Below are positions 1 to 10,900 of a stretch of DNA of 64,000 bases, piece after piece. Under the pieces are notes generated by a model. It saw only the letters and a list, made by a program, of their open reading frames with translations, was not told the DNA's origin and made no database searches. The translations under genes were made by a program, and so were the position numbers. Position 1 is the first letter of the stretch; every line of letters begins with the position of its first letter. The DNA lies in contig JASANG010003005.1 of the NCBI GenBank assembly GCA_030248215.1, positions 310,001-374,000 on the forward strand, given 5' to 3'. Source of the DNA: Enoplolaimus lenunculus. Lineage: Eukaryota; Nematoda; Enoplea; Enoplida; Thoracostomopsidae.

Positions 1-113
1 AACTTTATGGAATCCAGAAAAAGTTAACCGAACATGGCAGTCAGCTATAATGCTTCGGAGTAAGCCAGTTCTGCCCAAAAGTAAGAATATAAAAGAATGC
101 TGTTTGGTGCAAT

Positions 114-301
114 GGCCAATGTAAACAACAGGGGCGGAGCAGTAGTATAACCATATTTCTAAGACTAAGCCTAAGCGTAAAAATGAGCATGTTCTTAAGC
201 CTAAGCCCAAGCCTAAGCCAGGCAAAAATTTAGTCTAAAGCTTAAGCTTACTCTATTGCAGTCCCACAGAAAACGTTCCGCCCCTGATCTTTACATGGGC
301 C
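114..301. mobile_element. TTAGGC-type hAT-like MITE, end-type B
   Basis: The ends are GGCCAATGTAAACAACAGGG and the inverted CCGCCCCTGATCTTTACATG + GGCC. The core is GCCTAA repeats followed by the shared stem TTAGTCTAAAGCTTAAGC. The 8-bp flanks are only partly alike. Confidence 0.75.
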
Positions 302-322
302 GGTCAAACTAATATAGATTGA

Positions 323-424
323 ATTATAATAAATAAAAGTCCTTAACCGAATAAGCGCATGGTTACTTCTGGGGGGGGGGGCAAATTAATATCGGTCCCC
401 GCTTTTATTCGGGTCACTACAGTA
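323..424. mobile_element. Fragment of the GTAGTGACCC family (F)
   Basis: The right end ATTCGGGTCACTACAG and about 90 bp inside match the full-length F copies elsewhere in the window. A run of ten G lies at about 371-380. The left part is missing. Confidence 0.6.
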
Positions 425-436
425 GTGACAAATTTT

Positions 437-620
437 GGCCAACGTTACTTTTAGGGGCGTAACAGTAGATTAAGCGTGTCCCTAAGCTAAAGCCTAAACA
501 ATGCAAACATGTGTTCCTAAGCTTAACCCTAAGCCTAAGTAAAAAATCTAATGTAGAATTTAAACCTACTCTTCTATAGACCGACCAGAAACCTGAACGC
601 CCCTTAAAGTAACATGGGCC
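437..620. mobile_element. TTAGGC-type hAT-like MITE, end-type C
   Basis: The ends are GGCCAACGTTACTTTTAGGG and CGCCCCTTAAAGTAACATG + GGCC. The flanking octamers CAAATTTT and CACATTTT agree at 7 of 8, giving an 8-bp target duplication. Confidence 0.8.
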
Positions 621-960
621 CACATTTTTGTTGCGTCAACGTGTAAATTAAGCGTTTATGTTATATAAATAATGAATGTAGTTCATTAAAATTTGCAAAA
701 ATACATATGAAGCCGTCTTCACAAGAATAATCGGATTCTTGCTCAGCAATCGCTGATAAATAATCATTTGGCTTCGGTGTCGGGGTTGCTGTGTAATTTC
801 TCCCCAAGCGCAAATTAACGCCCACCCAAGAAAGATAGCGGTAGCAATATTTTTCACACGGAAACATCGCGTTAAAATAGCTTACAAGTTTACCCTACTT
901 AGCTCAGGTTATATCTCCATGTTAGTATCTTTATCGCACCGATCAACAATACGCCGACGC
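621..960. other. Gene-free spacer, nothing recognised
   Basis: AT-rich single-copy-looking DNA between two TTAGGC-type elements. Only short frames without codon-like character were seen. Confidence 0.5.
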
Positions 961-1177
961 GGTCAATATAAAGAACAGAGGTGGAACAGTATAAGTATAT
1001 TCGTAAGCCTAAGCCTAAACCTAAGCGTAAGAATGAGCGTATTCCTAAGCCTAAGCCTAAGCGTTGCAAAAGCGTCAACCTAAGCCTAAGCCTAAGCAAA
1101 AAATGTAGTATAGAATGTAAGCCTACTTTTTCACAGACTGCACCAGAAACCAGAACGGCCCTAAAAGTAACATTGCC
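961..1177. mobile_element. Hybrid TTAGGC-type MITE (left end B, right end C)
   Basis: The left end GGTCAATATAAAGAACAG is of type B, while the right half (GTTGCAAAAGCG, then CCCTAAAAGTAACATTGCC) is of type C. This suggests recombination between subfamilies. No target duplication was seen. Confidence 0.65.
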
Positions 1178-1276
1178 CGCAAAAAGTTTATATTTTGACG
1201 AAAATCGAGATATTTTCATTATGGTTCAAACAAATCGAAAACGCAAGTTTCATTATCAAGTGTTGTCGTGGCTATA

Positions 1277-1361
1277 ATCTCTATTTAAGGTTTAGACTAA
1301 TTTTTGCTTGGCTTAGGAATATGTTTAATCTACTGTTACGGCCTTAAATGTAACATTGGCC
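1277..1361. mobile_element. TTAGGC-type MITE, right-half fragment
   Basis: It matches the right half of type C elements and ends GTTACGGCCTTAAATGTAAC + ATTGGCC. Degenerate GCCTAA-like sequence also occurs at 1490-1582. Confidence 0.5.
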
Positions 1362-1594
1362 GTGATTCCTACGCAAATTCATTCGATAATTTGATTGAGC
1401 GGAGACACGCAATCTGACTGCCATTTCTTGCAAGCTTTAACACTGGCCTTTCTTATTGACGACAAGAAAAAACAACATGAATGATACCCCACATTTAAGG
1501 TTAAGGCTTAAGCCTAAACGTAGACTTTAATAAGCATAGGCATAGGCAAAACCGTAAGGATACGCTTACGCCTAGGCCCACATTCTAAGACGTA

Positions 1595-1795
1595 GCACCT
1601 ATCACCAGTTAGTAATAGGTCTTCAAACTAACAGACTGCTGCAATTGCAAATTTCAAAATTTACGCCAGACGTAGAGTATTAAATCGAATGCAATAAATT
1701 TGTCGAATTTCAAACTTCACCATTCCCGGTTCGAAGGTTACAAGACCTATCACCAACTGGTAATAGGTGCTATACACATTTGAGAATACGGGCTC
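1595..1795. repeat. Dispersed palindromic repeat (family K)
   Basis: It contains ACCTATCACCAGTTAGTAAT and its reverse-type partner ACCTATCACCAACTGGTAAT, then GCTATACACATTTGAGAATA. A related copy lies at 47215-47425 inside a PEX1 intron. Confidence 0.55.
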
Positions 1796-1972
1796 TAGGC
1801 ATAGATAAGCCTTGACTCATGGTTAGACCCAAACGTAAATATATTTGGAAAGTGTAAAATTGGTAAAATTAGTACTAGTAGTCTTTAATCTATGCACAGT
1901 TTAAACTCCACGTTTCCATAGCAAACATCCACAGTTTGTAAATCCCGACCCCTTTTTATGTATCGATTACTT

Positions 1973-2131
1973 GACCCATGTATAGAGCCCATGTATAGAA
2001 CAAGGCCGGAACAGTATTATAAGCATATTCCTAAGCCTAAGCCTAAGCATAAGCAAAAAATTAGTCTAAAGCTTAAATTGACTGTTATATCCCCTCCGGA
2101 CCACGATCCGGCCCTGTTCTATAGACGGGCC
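1973..2131. mobile_element. TTAGGC-type hAT-like MITE, end-type A
   Basis: The left end CCCATGTATAGA occurs twice in a row, 14 bp apart. The right end is CCGGCCCTGTTCTATAGACG + GGCC. Flanks GATTACTT and GATTATTT match at 7 of 8. Confidence 0.8.
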
Positions 2132-2263
2132 GATTATTTCAAGGTTTAAGTGGTACTTTGGCGTATGCAAATTTTCATTTGTTCCATTTTGGCGTAGGTC
2201 GAAAAATGTTGCAATTTGCAGGATGTCCATGTATGCTTAAAACTTTGATTGAACAGCACCTAA

Positions 2264-2371
2264 ATGGCCATGTATAGAACAGGGTCGGATCGTTTTCCGG
2301 AGGGGTTATAATAGAGTCAGTTTAAGCTTTAGACTATTTTTTTGCTTAGGCTTAGGCTTACGCTTAGGCTT
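2264..2371. mobile_element. TTAGGC-type MITE, type A, right end lost
   Basis: The left end GGCCATGTATAGAACAGGG and the stem GTCAGTTTAAGCTTTAGACT are present. The copy then stops where a TGAGTT-rich family D element begins. Confidence 0.6.
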
Positions 2372-2737
2372 AGAGTTTATTATTTCTTAGTTAATAACCG
2401 TTAACATTAACTCATTCTGAGTTGTGGCGATTTTAAGCTGAGTTCAGTTTATTCCTGGTAACTTAAATAAGTCAGAGTGAGTTTTATTGACGCAGAATTC
2501 TGAGTTCTGAAAGTCCTCACTCAGAATGAGTTGAATCGCTCCGTCTGAGTTAGGACTTTCAAAACTCAGAATTCTGCGTCAATAAAACTCACTCTGACTT
2601 ATTTTAACTTACCGTGAATAAACTGAACTCAGCTGCAAATCACCACATCTCAGAATGAGTTAATGTTAACGGTTATTAACTCAGAAATAACTAACTCTCT
2701 AGCTGAGTTGACTAATCAATTCATTTAATTTACAGTG
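2372..2737. mobile_element. TGAGTT-rich palindromic MITE (family D)
   Basis: The two halves are inverted copies built of ACTCAGAATGAGTT-type motifs, and the right end is AATTTACAGTG. It is related to the copies at 16496-16748 and 44443-44696. Confidence 0.65.
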
Positions 2738-2904
2738 TTGTCGATGTTTAATATCAAATGAAAGAGCTTAGACGCTTGCCCTATAAACTACAACTGAAGT
2801 AATTGTCAATCAAACTTGGAGGTTGGTTGTTTCCAAAAAGGAACTTAAGACAGTATCGAAAGTAGAACACACGGAACGAATGGAAACGAAACGTTTCCAA
2901 TATT

Positions 2905-3114
2905 TCTTCAGCGAACTCTTTTCAGTTAAGCCATTTCGTATTAAAGTTTTTGTTTTGATGTTGACTTTCGAGGATGCATTTTTCAAAATTTATTAAAAAT
3001 TTAAAATCATAATTTTGTGTGAAATTTTGAAAAAATGCATCCTCGAAAGTCAACATCAAAACAAAAACTTTAATACGAAATGGCTTAACTAACAAGAGTT
3101 CGCTGTAATGAAGT
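2905..3114. repeat. Long, nearly perfect inverted repeat
   Basis: Arms at about 2925-2990 and 3026-3090 are essentially perfect reverse complements (CCATTTCGTATTAAAGTTTT against its inverse). An imperfect extension through GCGAACTCTT..AAGAGTTCGC carries the arms out to about 2905 and 3114. The loop is AT-rich. It is probably a foldback element that could fold as an RNA hairpin if transcribed. Confidence 0.8.
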
Positions 3115-3913
3115 TGACTGAATCTGTGTGTGCTGTATAGAACAGCCTTATACCTATGTTCATGCTTAAATATAAGCCTCCGACTATGCCGAAACATAAG
3201 CTTAATTCTGATCATAAGAAAACACCTCAGCTATGAGCCTTATCAGCCGAATTTAAAACCAGACATACTGTCATTAATGAAAAAATTCTTCCATAGTATC
3301 TATAAATGTTCGTGGGTACATTGGTTTGCTGAAATATTTCTGTTAACCAAAATTTCCAATTTAATCACAGCTTGCAAATACGTTAAGCTTATGCGTGGCT
3401 TTAAGAATCAGGCTAAGGTGATGGATTGAACAAACAACAAATATCATGTTTCGAAGGTATAGAATTGCTTGCGACACATCCAAACCCTTTCAATTAAACT
3501 GAGGTTGGAAGAGCGTCAGCTGGAAAAACTATTTGCTTCTACCCGCAGACATGCAGATTGGCCAATGCTACTTTGAGGGTCGGGTCGTTTTTTGCTGGGC
3601 CCAATACAATACGCTTGATAAGCTTTCGAGTAACATTTTTACTTAGCCGTAGGTTTAGACTTAGGATTTGAAATATGCTTTTATACAACGATTTCTGCGC
3701 CGATCGGCTTAACTTTGATCAGAAAATCGTCTATGATTAAATTGATTATCCTGATTTTGTGTGTTAAGAAAAAAATGTTAACAAAGATAAGACTAAAATG
3801 CTATATTTTGATATAAGGTCGCTTAAATATCGTAGTAGAAGTATTTCTGATACTTTAAGATACAAAGTAAACAGTTTATATTGAAAACCATAGTCTTGAA
3901 TGTGAAGCAGATT

Positions 3914-4103
3914 GGCCAATGTTACTTATAGGGGCGTAACAGTAGATTAAGCGTATTCCTAAGCCTAAACCTAAGCCTAAGCGTTACAAAGATGTGTTCC
4001 TAAGCCTAAGCCTAAGCCTAAGCAAAAAATATAATCAAGAATCTAAACCTACTCTTTTATAGACCCACCAGATACCTGGACGCCCCTTAAAGTAACATGG
4101 GCC
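3914..4103. mobile_element. TTAGGC-type hAT-like MITE, end-type C
   Basis: It has both type C ends. Flanking octamers AGCAGATT and AGCGGATT match at 7 of 8. Confidence 0.82.
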
Positions 4104-4253
4104 AGCGGATTTATCAGTTCGTATGCGGATATTTTTAGATGTAACGCAATGGCAAAGTTACAGATTTGTATTACTTTGTCATTTGTTTTAGTTAAGTTTG
4201 AGTATCAACTGTTCATTTAATCTTTGACGCACTAAAAGTGTTTACTTTGTAGT

Positions 4254-4441
4254 TTCATGTAATGATCAGGGGTGGAACATTTTTCTGCACGACTGTAATA
4301 GAGTAAGCTTAAGCTTTAGACTAATTTTTTGGATTAGGTTTTGGTTTAGGTTTAGGTATATACTCATTTTTACGCTTAGGCATAGGCTAGGCTTATGAAT
4401 ATGCTTATACTACTGTTACGGTCCTGTCCATTACATTGATC
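4254..4441. mobile_element. Degenerate TTAGGC-type MITE, end-type B
   Basis: The left part CATGTAATGATCAGGGGTGG, the stem AGAGTAAGCTTAAGCTTTAG and TTAGG-rich DNA are present. The right end (TTACATTGATC) is worn. Confidence 0.6.
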
Positions 4442-4514
4442 GCTTTCTTTCAGTCTTTAATACAAAATATGTTTCCTAGAAACGACTTGATAGAAAGAAC
4501 CAAGAGTACATAAT

Positions 4515-4791
4515 ACAAGAGTGTGCAACTTTTGGGGTTTCCCGTGGTACAAAATGTACCAGCCGGCGTTGTGTTTTCGGCCGACTTACCCCCTTGTTTT
4601 GAGGGGGGTCGTTGTCCCATGCAATAACCCTAAATTAAACTATAAAGGGAGCGTGTTTGACGCCGCATACATAAAGTTCCATGGTTCGCACAGGTTGTAC
4701 CCCCCTCAAAATAAAGAGGGTAAAGCAAAAACGCAACGCGTGCCGTGAACATTCTTTTCTACACAAAATGTACCCAGTTGCATACTCTTGT
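4515..4791. mobile_element. Repeat J with ACAAGAGTGTGCAAC ends
   Basis: Inverted ends ACAAGAGTGTGCAAC and GTTGCATACTCTTGT enclose about 250 bp, including GTACAAAATGTACC and CGCAACGCGTGCC. A second copy at 35084-35358 matches over its whole length. Confidence 0.7.
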
Positions 4792-4994
4792 TGAAGTATG
4801 TTGCATCATCCACTATTGATAGGACGAAGGGGTTAGAAAATGTCATGATAAAGGTATCGTGGTTTCGAGCCGACAAGCTAGGAATTAATGTAAACAAACT
4901 AAACTTTTCAGTAGGCATTGACCGAATATTCTACCTCCAATAAATGGTAAACATCAGGTTAAAATAAAAATACGTGATAGCGTAAAGTTAGAAT

Positions 4995-5061
4995 TTACAT
5001 GTTAGAACATCTGGATAATGTAAAAAAATTACATGTTAGAACATCTGGATAATGTAAAAAA
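4995..5061. repeat. Tandem duplication of about 35 bp
   Basis: ACATGTTAGAACATCTGGAT followed by AATGTAAAAAA occurs twice head to tail, just before a type B element. Confidence 0.7.
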
Positions 5062-5250
5062 ACAGGGGAGGAACAGTATTATAACCGTATTCCTAAGCCT
5101 AAACCTAAGCCTAAGCGTAAGAATCGGCATATTCCGAAGCCTAAGCCTAAGCCTAAGCCTAAACCAAACGAAAAAAATTGGTCTAAAGCTTAAGTTTAGC
5201 CTATTGCAGACCACTGAAAAACGTTCTGCCCCTGATCTTTTACACGGGCA
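5049..5250. mobile_element. TTAGGC-type MITE, end-type B
   Basis: It contains CAGGGGAGGAACAGTATTAT, GCCTAA repeats, TTGGTCTAAAGCTTAAG and the right end CTGCCCCTGATCTTTTACA. Its extreme left bases lie in the duplicated 35-mer. Confidence 0.7.
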
Positions 5251-5291
5251 GAACATCAGAAGATACCAAAACATTTCAAGTTACGCATTCC

Positions 5292-5471
5292 GGTCCATGT
5301 AAAGATCACGGGCGGAACGTTTTGCTGTAGTATTGCAATACAGCAAGCTTAAGCATTGGAGAATTTTTTGTTGCTCAAATGTAGGCTGAGGCTTGAGCTC
5401 AGTGTTACGCTTAAGTTTAGACTTAGGAAGATGATTGTACTACTGTTACGGCCCTGTTCACCACATTGGCC
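5292..5471. mobile_element. TTAGGC-type MITE, end-type B
   Basis: The ends are GGTCCATGTAAAGATCACGG and CACATTGGCC, and the core is in the opposite orientation to the preceding copy. No convincing target duplication. Confidence 0.65.
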
Positions 5472-5938
5472 CGTGTTTCTAATGTATTTCGCAACTTACT
5501 TAGAAATGACTAGTTTGTCAGGAAAAATTTGCTCTCAAGCCCATACGCGTATTGTGACATTCATTTCTGATGAAATGTATGAAATACATTACTCAGCACA
5601 AAAATGAAACAGCCGCGTTGCATCTACGTCTGCCGCTAATAATTTTAAGTCTTCGCTGTCGTTTTTTTCTGAATTTTTTGTTGAAATTATTCAACCAACC
5701 AACAAAACCATTTCATTGGCTGTTTCCGGTTTTTCAAAAACATTTGAAACCGAATTAAGTTCTCATAAAACAATTTATTTAAAATTCAATTGTTACATAA
5801 AAATAACTGTAAATCTTGTCGCAAAATATATTAAAAATTTGACAACACAAATTGTATTTTGTTAAAATTGAAATTTTAAGATAAACTTCAATACTTTAAT
5901 ACTTCGATCATAATAAATGTTTTGAGTATAGTAAACAA

Positions 5939-6143
5939 GGCCCTTGTATAAAACAGGGCCGGAACAGTAGTATACGCATATTCCTAAGCCTAAGCCTAAG
6001 CCTAAGCCTAAGCGTATGGATGAGCCTATTCTTAAGCCTAAGCCAAAACCTAAGCCTAAGCCTAAGCAAAAAAAATTAGTCTAAAGCTTAAATTGACTCT
6101 AGCCCCTCCGGAAAACGATCCGGCCCTGTTCTATACATGGGCC
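5939..6143. mobile_element. TTAGGC-type hAT-like MITE, end-type A
   Basis: The ends are GGCCCTTGTATAAAACAGGG and CCCTGTTCTATACATGGGCC. Both flanks are GTAAACAA, a perfect 8-bp target duplication, so this is an intact insertion. Confidence 0.9.
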
Positions 6144-6412
6144 GTAAACAAGATACGTGTCTCGTTTACAGGATGCAGCAAATTTTCCGTGTAACCAAAA
6201 TTTCAGTTAACATTTCTGTCGAATTTTGTACACATATCTATAGCTGAAGCTGTTGTGTTTGACGCTATAGAAAGGTGTGCAACCGGATGTCTTATCTCGG
6301 TATTAAATCCGGTGCCCGGTTTCGTTATTTTAATGACTATCCGGTTCCGTTGTTTCAACTATCCGCTTACACCCTGGTTGTTTTTACAAAAACGATTAAG
6401 TTTTTTAGTCAA

Positions 6413-6685
6413 TGTGTAGAAAAGGGTCGTAGCAGTAGTATAAGCATATTCGTAACTAGGCCCATGTATAGAACAAGGCCGGAACGTTTTCCGGCGGGAC
6501 TGTAATAAAGTACGCTTAAGCTTTAAACTAATTTTTTGCTTAGAGGCTTAGGCTTAGGTATAGACTCATTCTTACGCTTAGGCTTAAGCTTATGCTTAGG
6601 AATATGCTTATACTACTGTTCCGGCCCTGTTCTATCCACTGGCCCCTAAGTCTAAGCCTAAGTCTAAGCCTAAGCAAAGAAAAAC
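6413..6685. mobile_element. Nested pair of TTAGGC-type MITEs
   Basis: A left-end piece (6413-6468, AAAGGGTCGTAGCAGTAGTA) and a right piece (6645-6685, CCTAAGTCTAAGCCTAAG) are separated by a type A element at 6469-6644 with both ends present. This is best read as one copy inserted into another. Confidence 0.65.
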
Positions 6686-6855
6686 ATTTGAAGGCTGTGT
6701 GAAAATTGAAAATATAGGGTAACGAAAATATTTCGGTAAACCAATGCATAGCGAAAATTAAAGAATTTTACAAAGTTTCTTAATTGATTTATATGTATAT
6801 ACTTTTAAGAGCTTAACGTAAATTCGATTTAAGCTTAAACAAACCTGCCACAGTA

Positions 6856-7136
6856 TTAACCCTTTCTCACATGAATATTTTCTATTTTTCCTGAGACCTA
6901 CATTTATGCTACGATTCGAACTCCAGTGACTGGAGTGGAAGGCGTATACCATCACCACTCAGCTATAGGAGCTTGACGCTCGAGCCCGAAAGGGCTCTCA
7001 CGTCTTGTGGTGATTTAGTACTATGTATACGTGTCGCAATTGTTAAACACGATGTGATATATACTATTTAACGTATATACACTGCGCTCAGTTGTCTATC
7101 GGCAACTCAATGTGAGAAGTGGTTAAATTTACTTTC
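6856..7136 (-). mobile_element. piggyBac-like MITE with tRNA-like core
   Basis: Its ends are TTAA+CCCTTTCTCACATG and the inverted TGTGAGAAGTGG+TTAA. Inside, on the minus strand, are a tRNA-like A box (TAGCTGAGTGGTGATGG) and B box (GAGTTCGAATC). Full-length relatives lie at 20856, 24307 and 61299. Confidence 0.8.
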
Positions 7137-7378
7137 ACATCAACTATACTTATTTGTAAGTTAACGCTTAAAATCATATGAAATTGTACATATTTTTAGT
7201 TTAAACGGAAACTTAATTGCATTAGAGTGGGGGTGCATTCACATTGGCAAATTCGGCTGTTATACACTTTTCCCCTCACATTCAAAGTTAAGGCTTACAG
7301 CCCTCAGGCATAGGCTCAGTGAGACTTAAGCTGTCGTTTTGGCCAGACGGAATCATCACGTACTTAATTCATAATGCA

Positions 7379-7821
7379 CTGTAGTGACCCGAATAAGAGT
7401 GGAGTAATAATAGAAGGTCCCCACTTTGAGGCCCAATCAAGAGAAGTCCGTATTCCTAAAAAAGTCCGTAAACAGTTAGAGTCACTTAACAAAAATTAGA
7501 GTCTATATATGTCAATTATCCCTAACTGTAGCACATAAATGGCTCCAGTACCAAATAAAGTTGTGTTCGAAACTTTAAAGCGTACGTAAGTTTTGAAAGT
7601 AACATTCCAAAGTATAACCATGCATTATTTCTCAAGCTTTTGGTACAAGGCAAAAAACGTTTAATTCAACGGATAGTTGCTATACCGGATACATATCAGT
7701 CACGAAGGGTGGCGGCTGGCGTGTTGAAAATAAATAACAGTCCATGACCGAATAACAAGGGGAAGTACCCTCTGGAGAGGCCAAATAAATATCGCCCCCC
7801 TTCTTATTCGAGTCACTACAG
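7379..7821. mobile_element. MITE family F (ends CTGTAGTGACCC)
   Basis: Inverted ends CTGTAGTGACCCGAATAAGA and ATTCGAGTCACTACAG enclose about 440 bp. It ends 89 bp before the start codon of GST copy A, so it may form part of that gene's promoter or 5' leader. Confidence 0.8.
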
Positions 7822-7910
7822 TAAGTGGAAAGTGCACAGGATCCACCAAAACTTTTAGGGTAATTAAAGGTGCTGGCCGTTGAGAATCTAATAAAGTGTT
7901 TTATGCAAAT

Positions 7911-10900
7911 ATGCCATCCTATAAATTGCGATATTTTCATTCTCGCGGTCGAATGGAACCAATGAAAATGATGTTCGCATATGCTAAAGTACCGCTTGAG
8001 CTTGAAGTAATCGATATGAACAAGTGGCCGGAAACCAAAAACGGTACGTTTTTATCTGTTTATTGTAATGAGAAGTATTTAGCTAATAACGACTTTGCAT
8101 AAATTAATCCGCTCAATCTAAGGTCATTATGACTGAGGCTTACAGCAGGGGCGTGGCGTAGCCATGATTTTAGTTTGGGGGTATAACTTCATATATCTAA
8201 ACTTTTTTGGCCTCACCGGTACCACTAGCTTAAATAAATAAATGAAAGGTTAAAAATTGTTCGAATAGAAAACGTTTGAAACATTCTTCAACTTTCAAAC
8301 CCCATGTTTCGAAGTACTGTTTTGCAGGGTTCCAACCGAAACTAGATTTGGTCAGAAGCGGAATCGGAATCAAATTTTTCTGTCGGAACTGGAATCGAAA
8401 TCGGAATCGGAATCAAGTTTTAGTAATTGTAATAAAAAGTTAAAGGCGTATAACTTTTAACTTTTGTTGCATCATGCCTGTTTCCGTTACTGTTCACAGG
8501 TTCAGTAAAAATTGTTCATACAAAATCACGAACTTCTCACATAGCTGACGGAATACAAAACTCAAAATATTTTCCGAGAAAAAACCAATAGAGTAATTGC
8601 AAATGAACGAAACAAAACGAAACAAACAAAATCTAAGTTCAATCATCTCTTAAAAACTCATAACCGAAAACTCAGAATTCCGGCATCGGAACAGCAGCCG
8701 GCCGGAGTCGGAATCAGAAGTCAAATTTTGCCGGAATTTTAGCCGGAGTCGGAATTCCGATGGAACACTGCTGTTTTGCAAGTGGACTAACTCTAAAAAT
8801 GATAACGTAGTACAATGTAACATTGCAGTATAAGCTATCTTAGTGTTTGTTAATATTACAGCATCAGTATCCTAAACGGATTTATTTCAAAACGTGAAAA
8901 GTGTTTTGTTTTAGACATTATTCCTAATGTTTGTGGTAATGTTACGTTAAAACAAAACGAAGAATCTGTGTAAAAAATGGTGAGTCAAATTGACTCTCTC
9001 CGAAATAGGCTTTACCTGACTACACTAACTGAGCCAAAATTCGACTCCGCCTATGGTGAGTCAAATTGACTCTCTTCGAAATAGGCTTTTCCTGACTACA
9101 CAAACTGAGTCAAAATTCGACTCCGCCATAGTGAAATTGAGTCGAATTTTGACTCAGTTTGTGCAGTCAGGAAACGCCTATTTCGAAGAGAGTCAATTTG
9201 ACTCACCATTTATTGCAGTGCACAACATTTGTAATAAGTACAGCAACACGAAATATTCACAATGCTTTTACTTTTCAGATCAACCATTTGGCAGTTTACC
9301 TGTATTTTGGGCCGACGGTAAAGAATTGTGCCAAAGTCTTGCGATTATGCGCTTTGTTGCTCATAAATTTGGTATTTTTAGCATTTTGGTGCAATATTTT
9401 AATTTTTTTACTTTTGTATTTTGATGTCAAAAGAAATTTAAAATACTATTCATTTGATTAATGAATAATATGCAGCATGAAAATACCAGAAATTTTGTCC
9501 TTCCATAACCAACCCGGATACTGACTTTTACCGGAAACAGACACCGATTTTTGCCGGAAACGGAAACGAATATCCGGTCACAATCTGGTGCATAATTAAT
9601 TCTGTCTTATTTTAAGCATACGTAATAAGACATTTATGAAAGATTATGTCAAATAACCACGTTTGTGTTTTGGTATCCTGTATAGCACTTTGTTAACTAA
9701 CGTCTTTTCTTGAAGTTAATATTACTAGTCTGCCAGTTTTGCGCAATGCACAAAAGTTAGCGAAAGCACAAAAATTTGCTTGCAAATTTTCTTGTCATAG
9801 AACAATCACGTGTATTGCTTGAAAGTTGCCCAAAATACGTATGTGGAGCGTTCCTAACGAATGCTACATTTTGCGTAAAATATCACAAAGAGAGTTTTTG
9901 TACAAATTTAAGGTATAATGAACCGCTGTTTCTTTGATTTTGAGCTCAGGCGGTGACATTTCAGGGTTCGCTGGCGACAACGCATGGGATTGTGCCGTAG
10001 CGGATATGTACATTGATGGATACAGTGATTTTTTCACTGCTTGCTCGAAGGCTGTTGTTCCACATCTGTTCGCTGGAAATATGACAAAAGCAGTAAAAGT
10101 TTAACATTTTGACGAAAATTATACACGGCGTTGAAGTGATTGGCTGAAAACGCTTAAATCTAGCGTAACGATGTTTAACCCCTTCTCACATAGAGCAGTA
10201 GACTATGAGCAAATTAGCGTAAAACTTGAAATGTCAGAAAATTAAGTGTCAGGTATGTGTTTTTGCTGTAAATTGAGTATAGAGTTACCACTGTATTTAA
10301 TTTCACTTGCCTTGTTTTGTTAGAAAAATATGTATAAAAAAGCTGCTTATATTAAATTATTGTAGTGACCCGAATTAGAAGGGGGACTGATATTTATTTG
10401 GCCTCTCCAGAGGGTACCCCCTGTTATTCGGTTTCGGACTGTTATTTATTTTCAACCCGCCCTCCGCCACCGTTCGTTACTTATATATATCCGGTATTGC
10501 AACTATCCGTTGATTGAAACATGGAGCGATAATGCAACGTTTAGGAATGTATCTTTCAAAACTTAAGTATGTTTTAAAGTTTCAAACTCAACTTTATTTG
10601 GGCCTAGAGTTATTTATACACTACAGCTGGGGACAATTAACATTTATGGATTCTAATTATGTTTTAGAGACTATCCGCTTACGGACTTTTATTAGCTATA
10701 CGGACTTCTATTGATTGGAACTCAAAATGGGGACCCTCCTCTTATTCCCCCACACCCTCTTATTCGAATCACTACAGTAAGTGATTTTAATTACTTAGCC
10801 TTGTTTTAGAGAGAAGCATTCGCCGAACAACACAAGGAAGTAGTGGAACCGTTTCTTAATCGTTATGAAGACTTTCTGAAACGCAATGGGGGCACATGGT

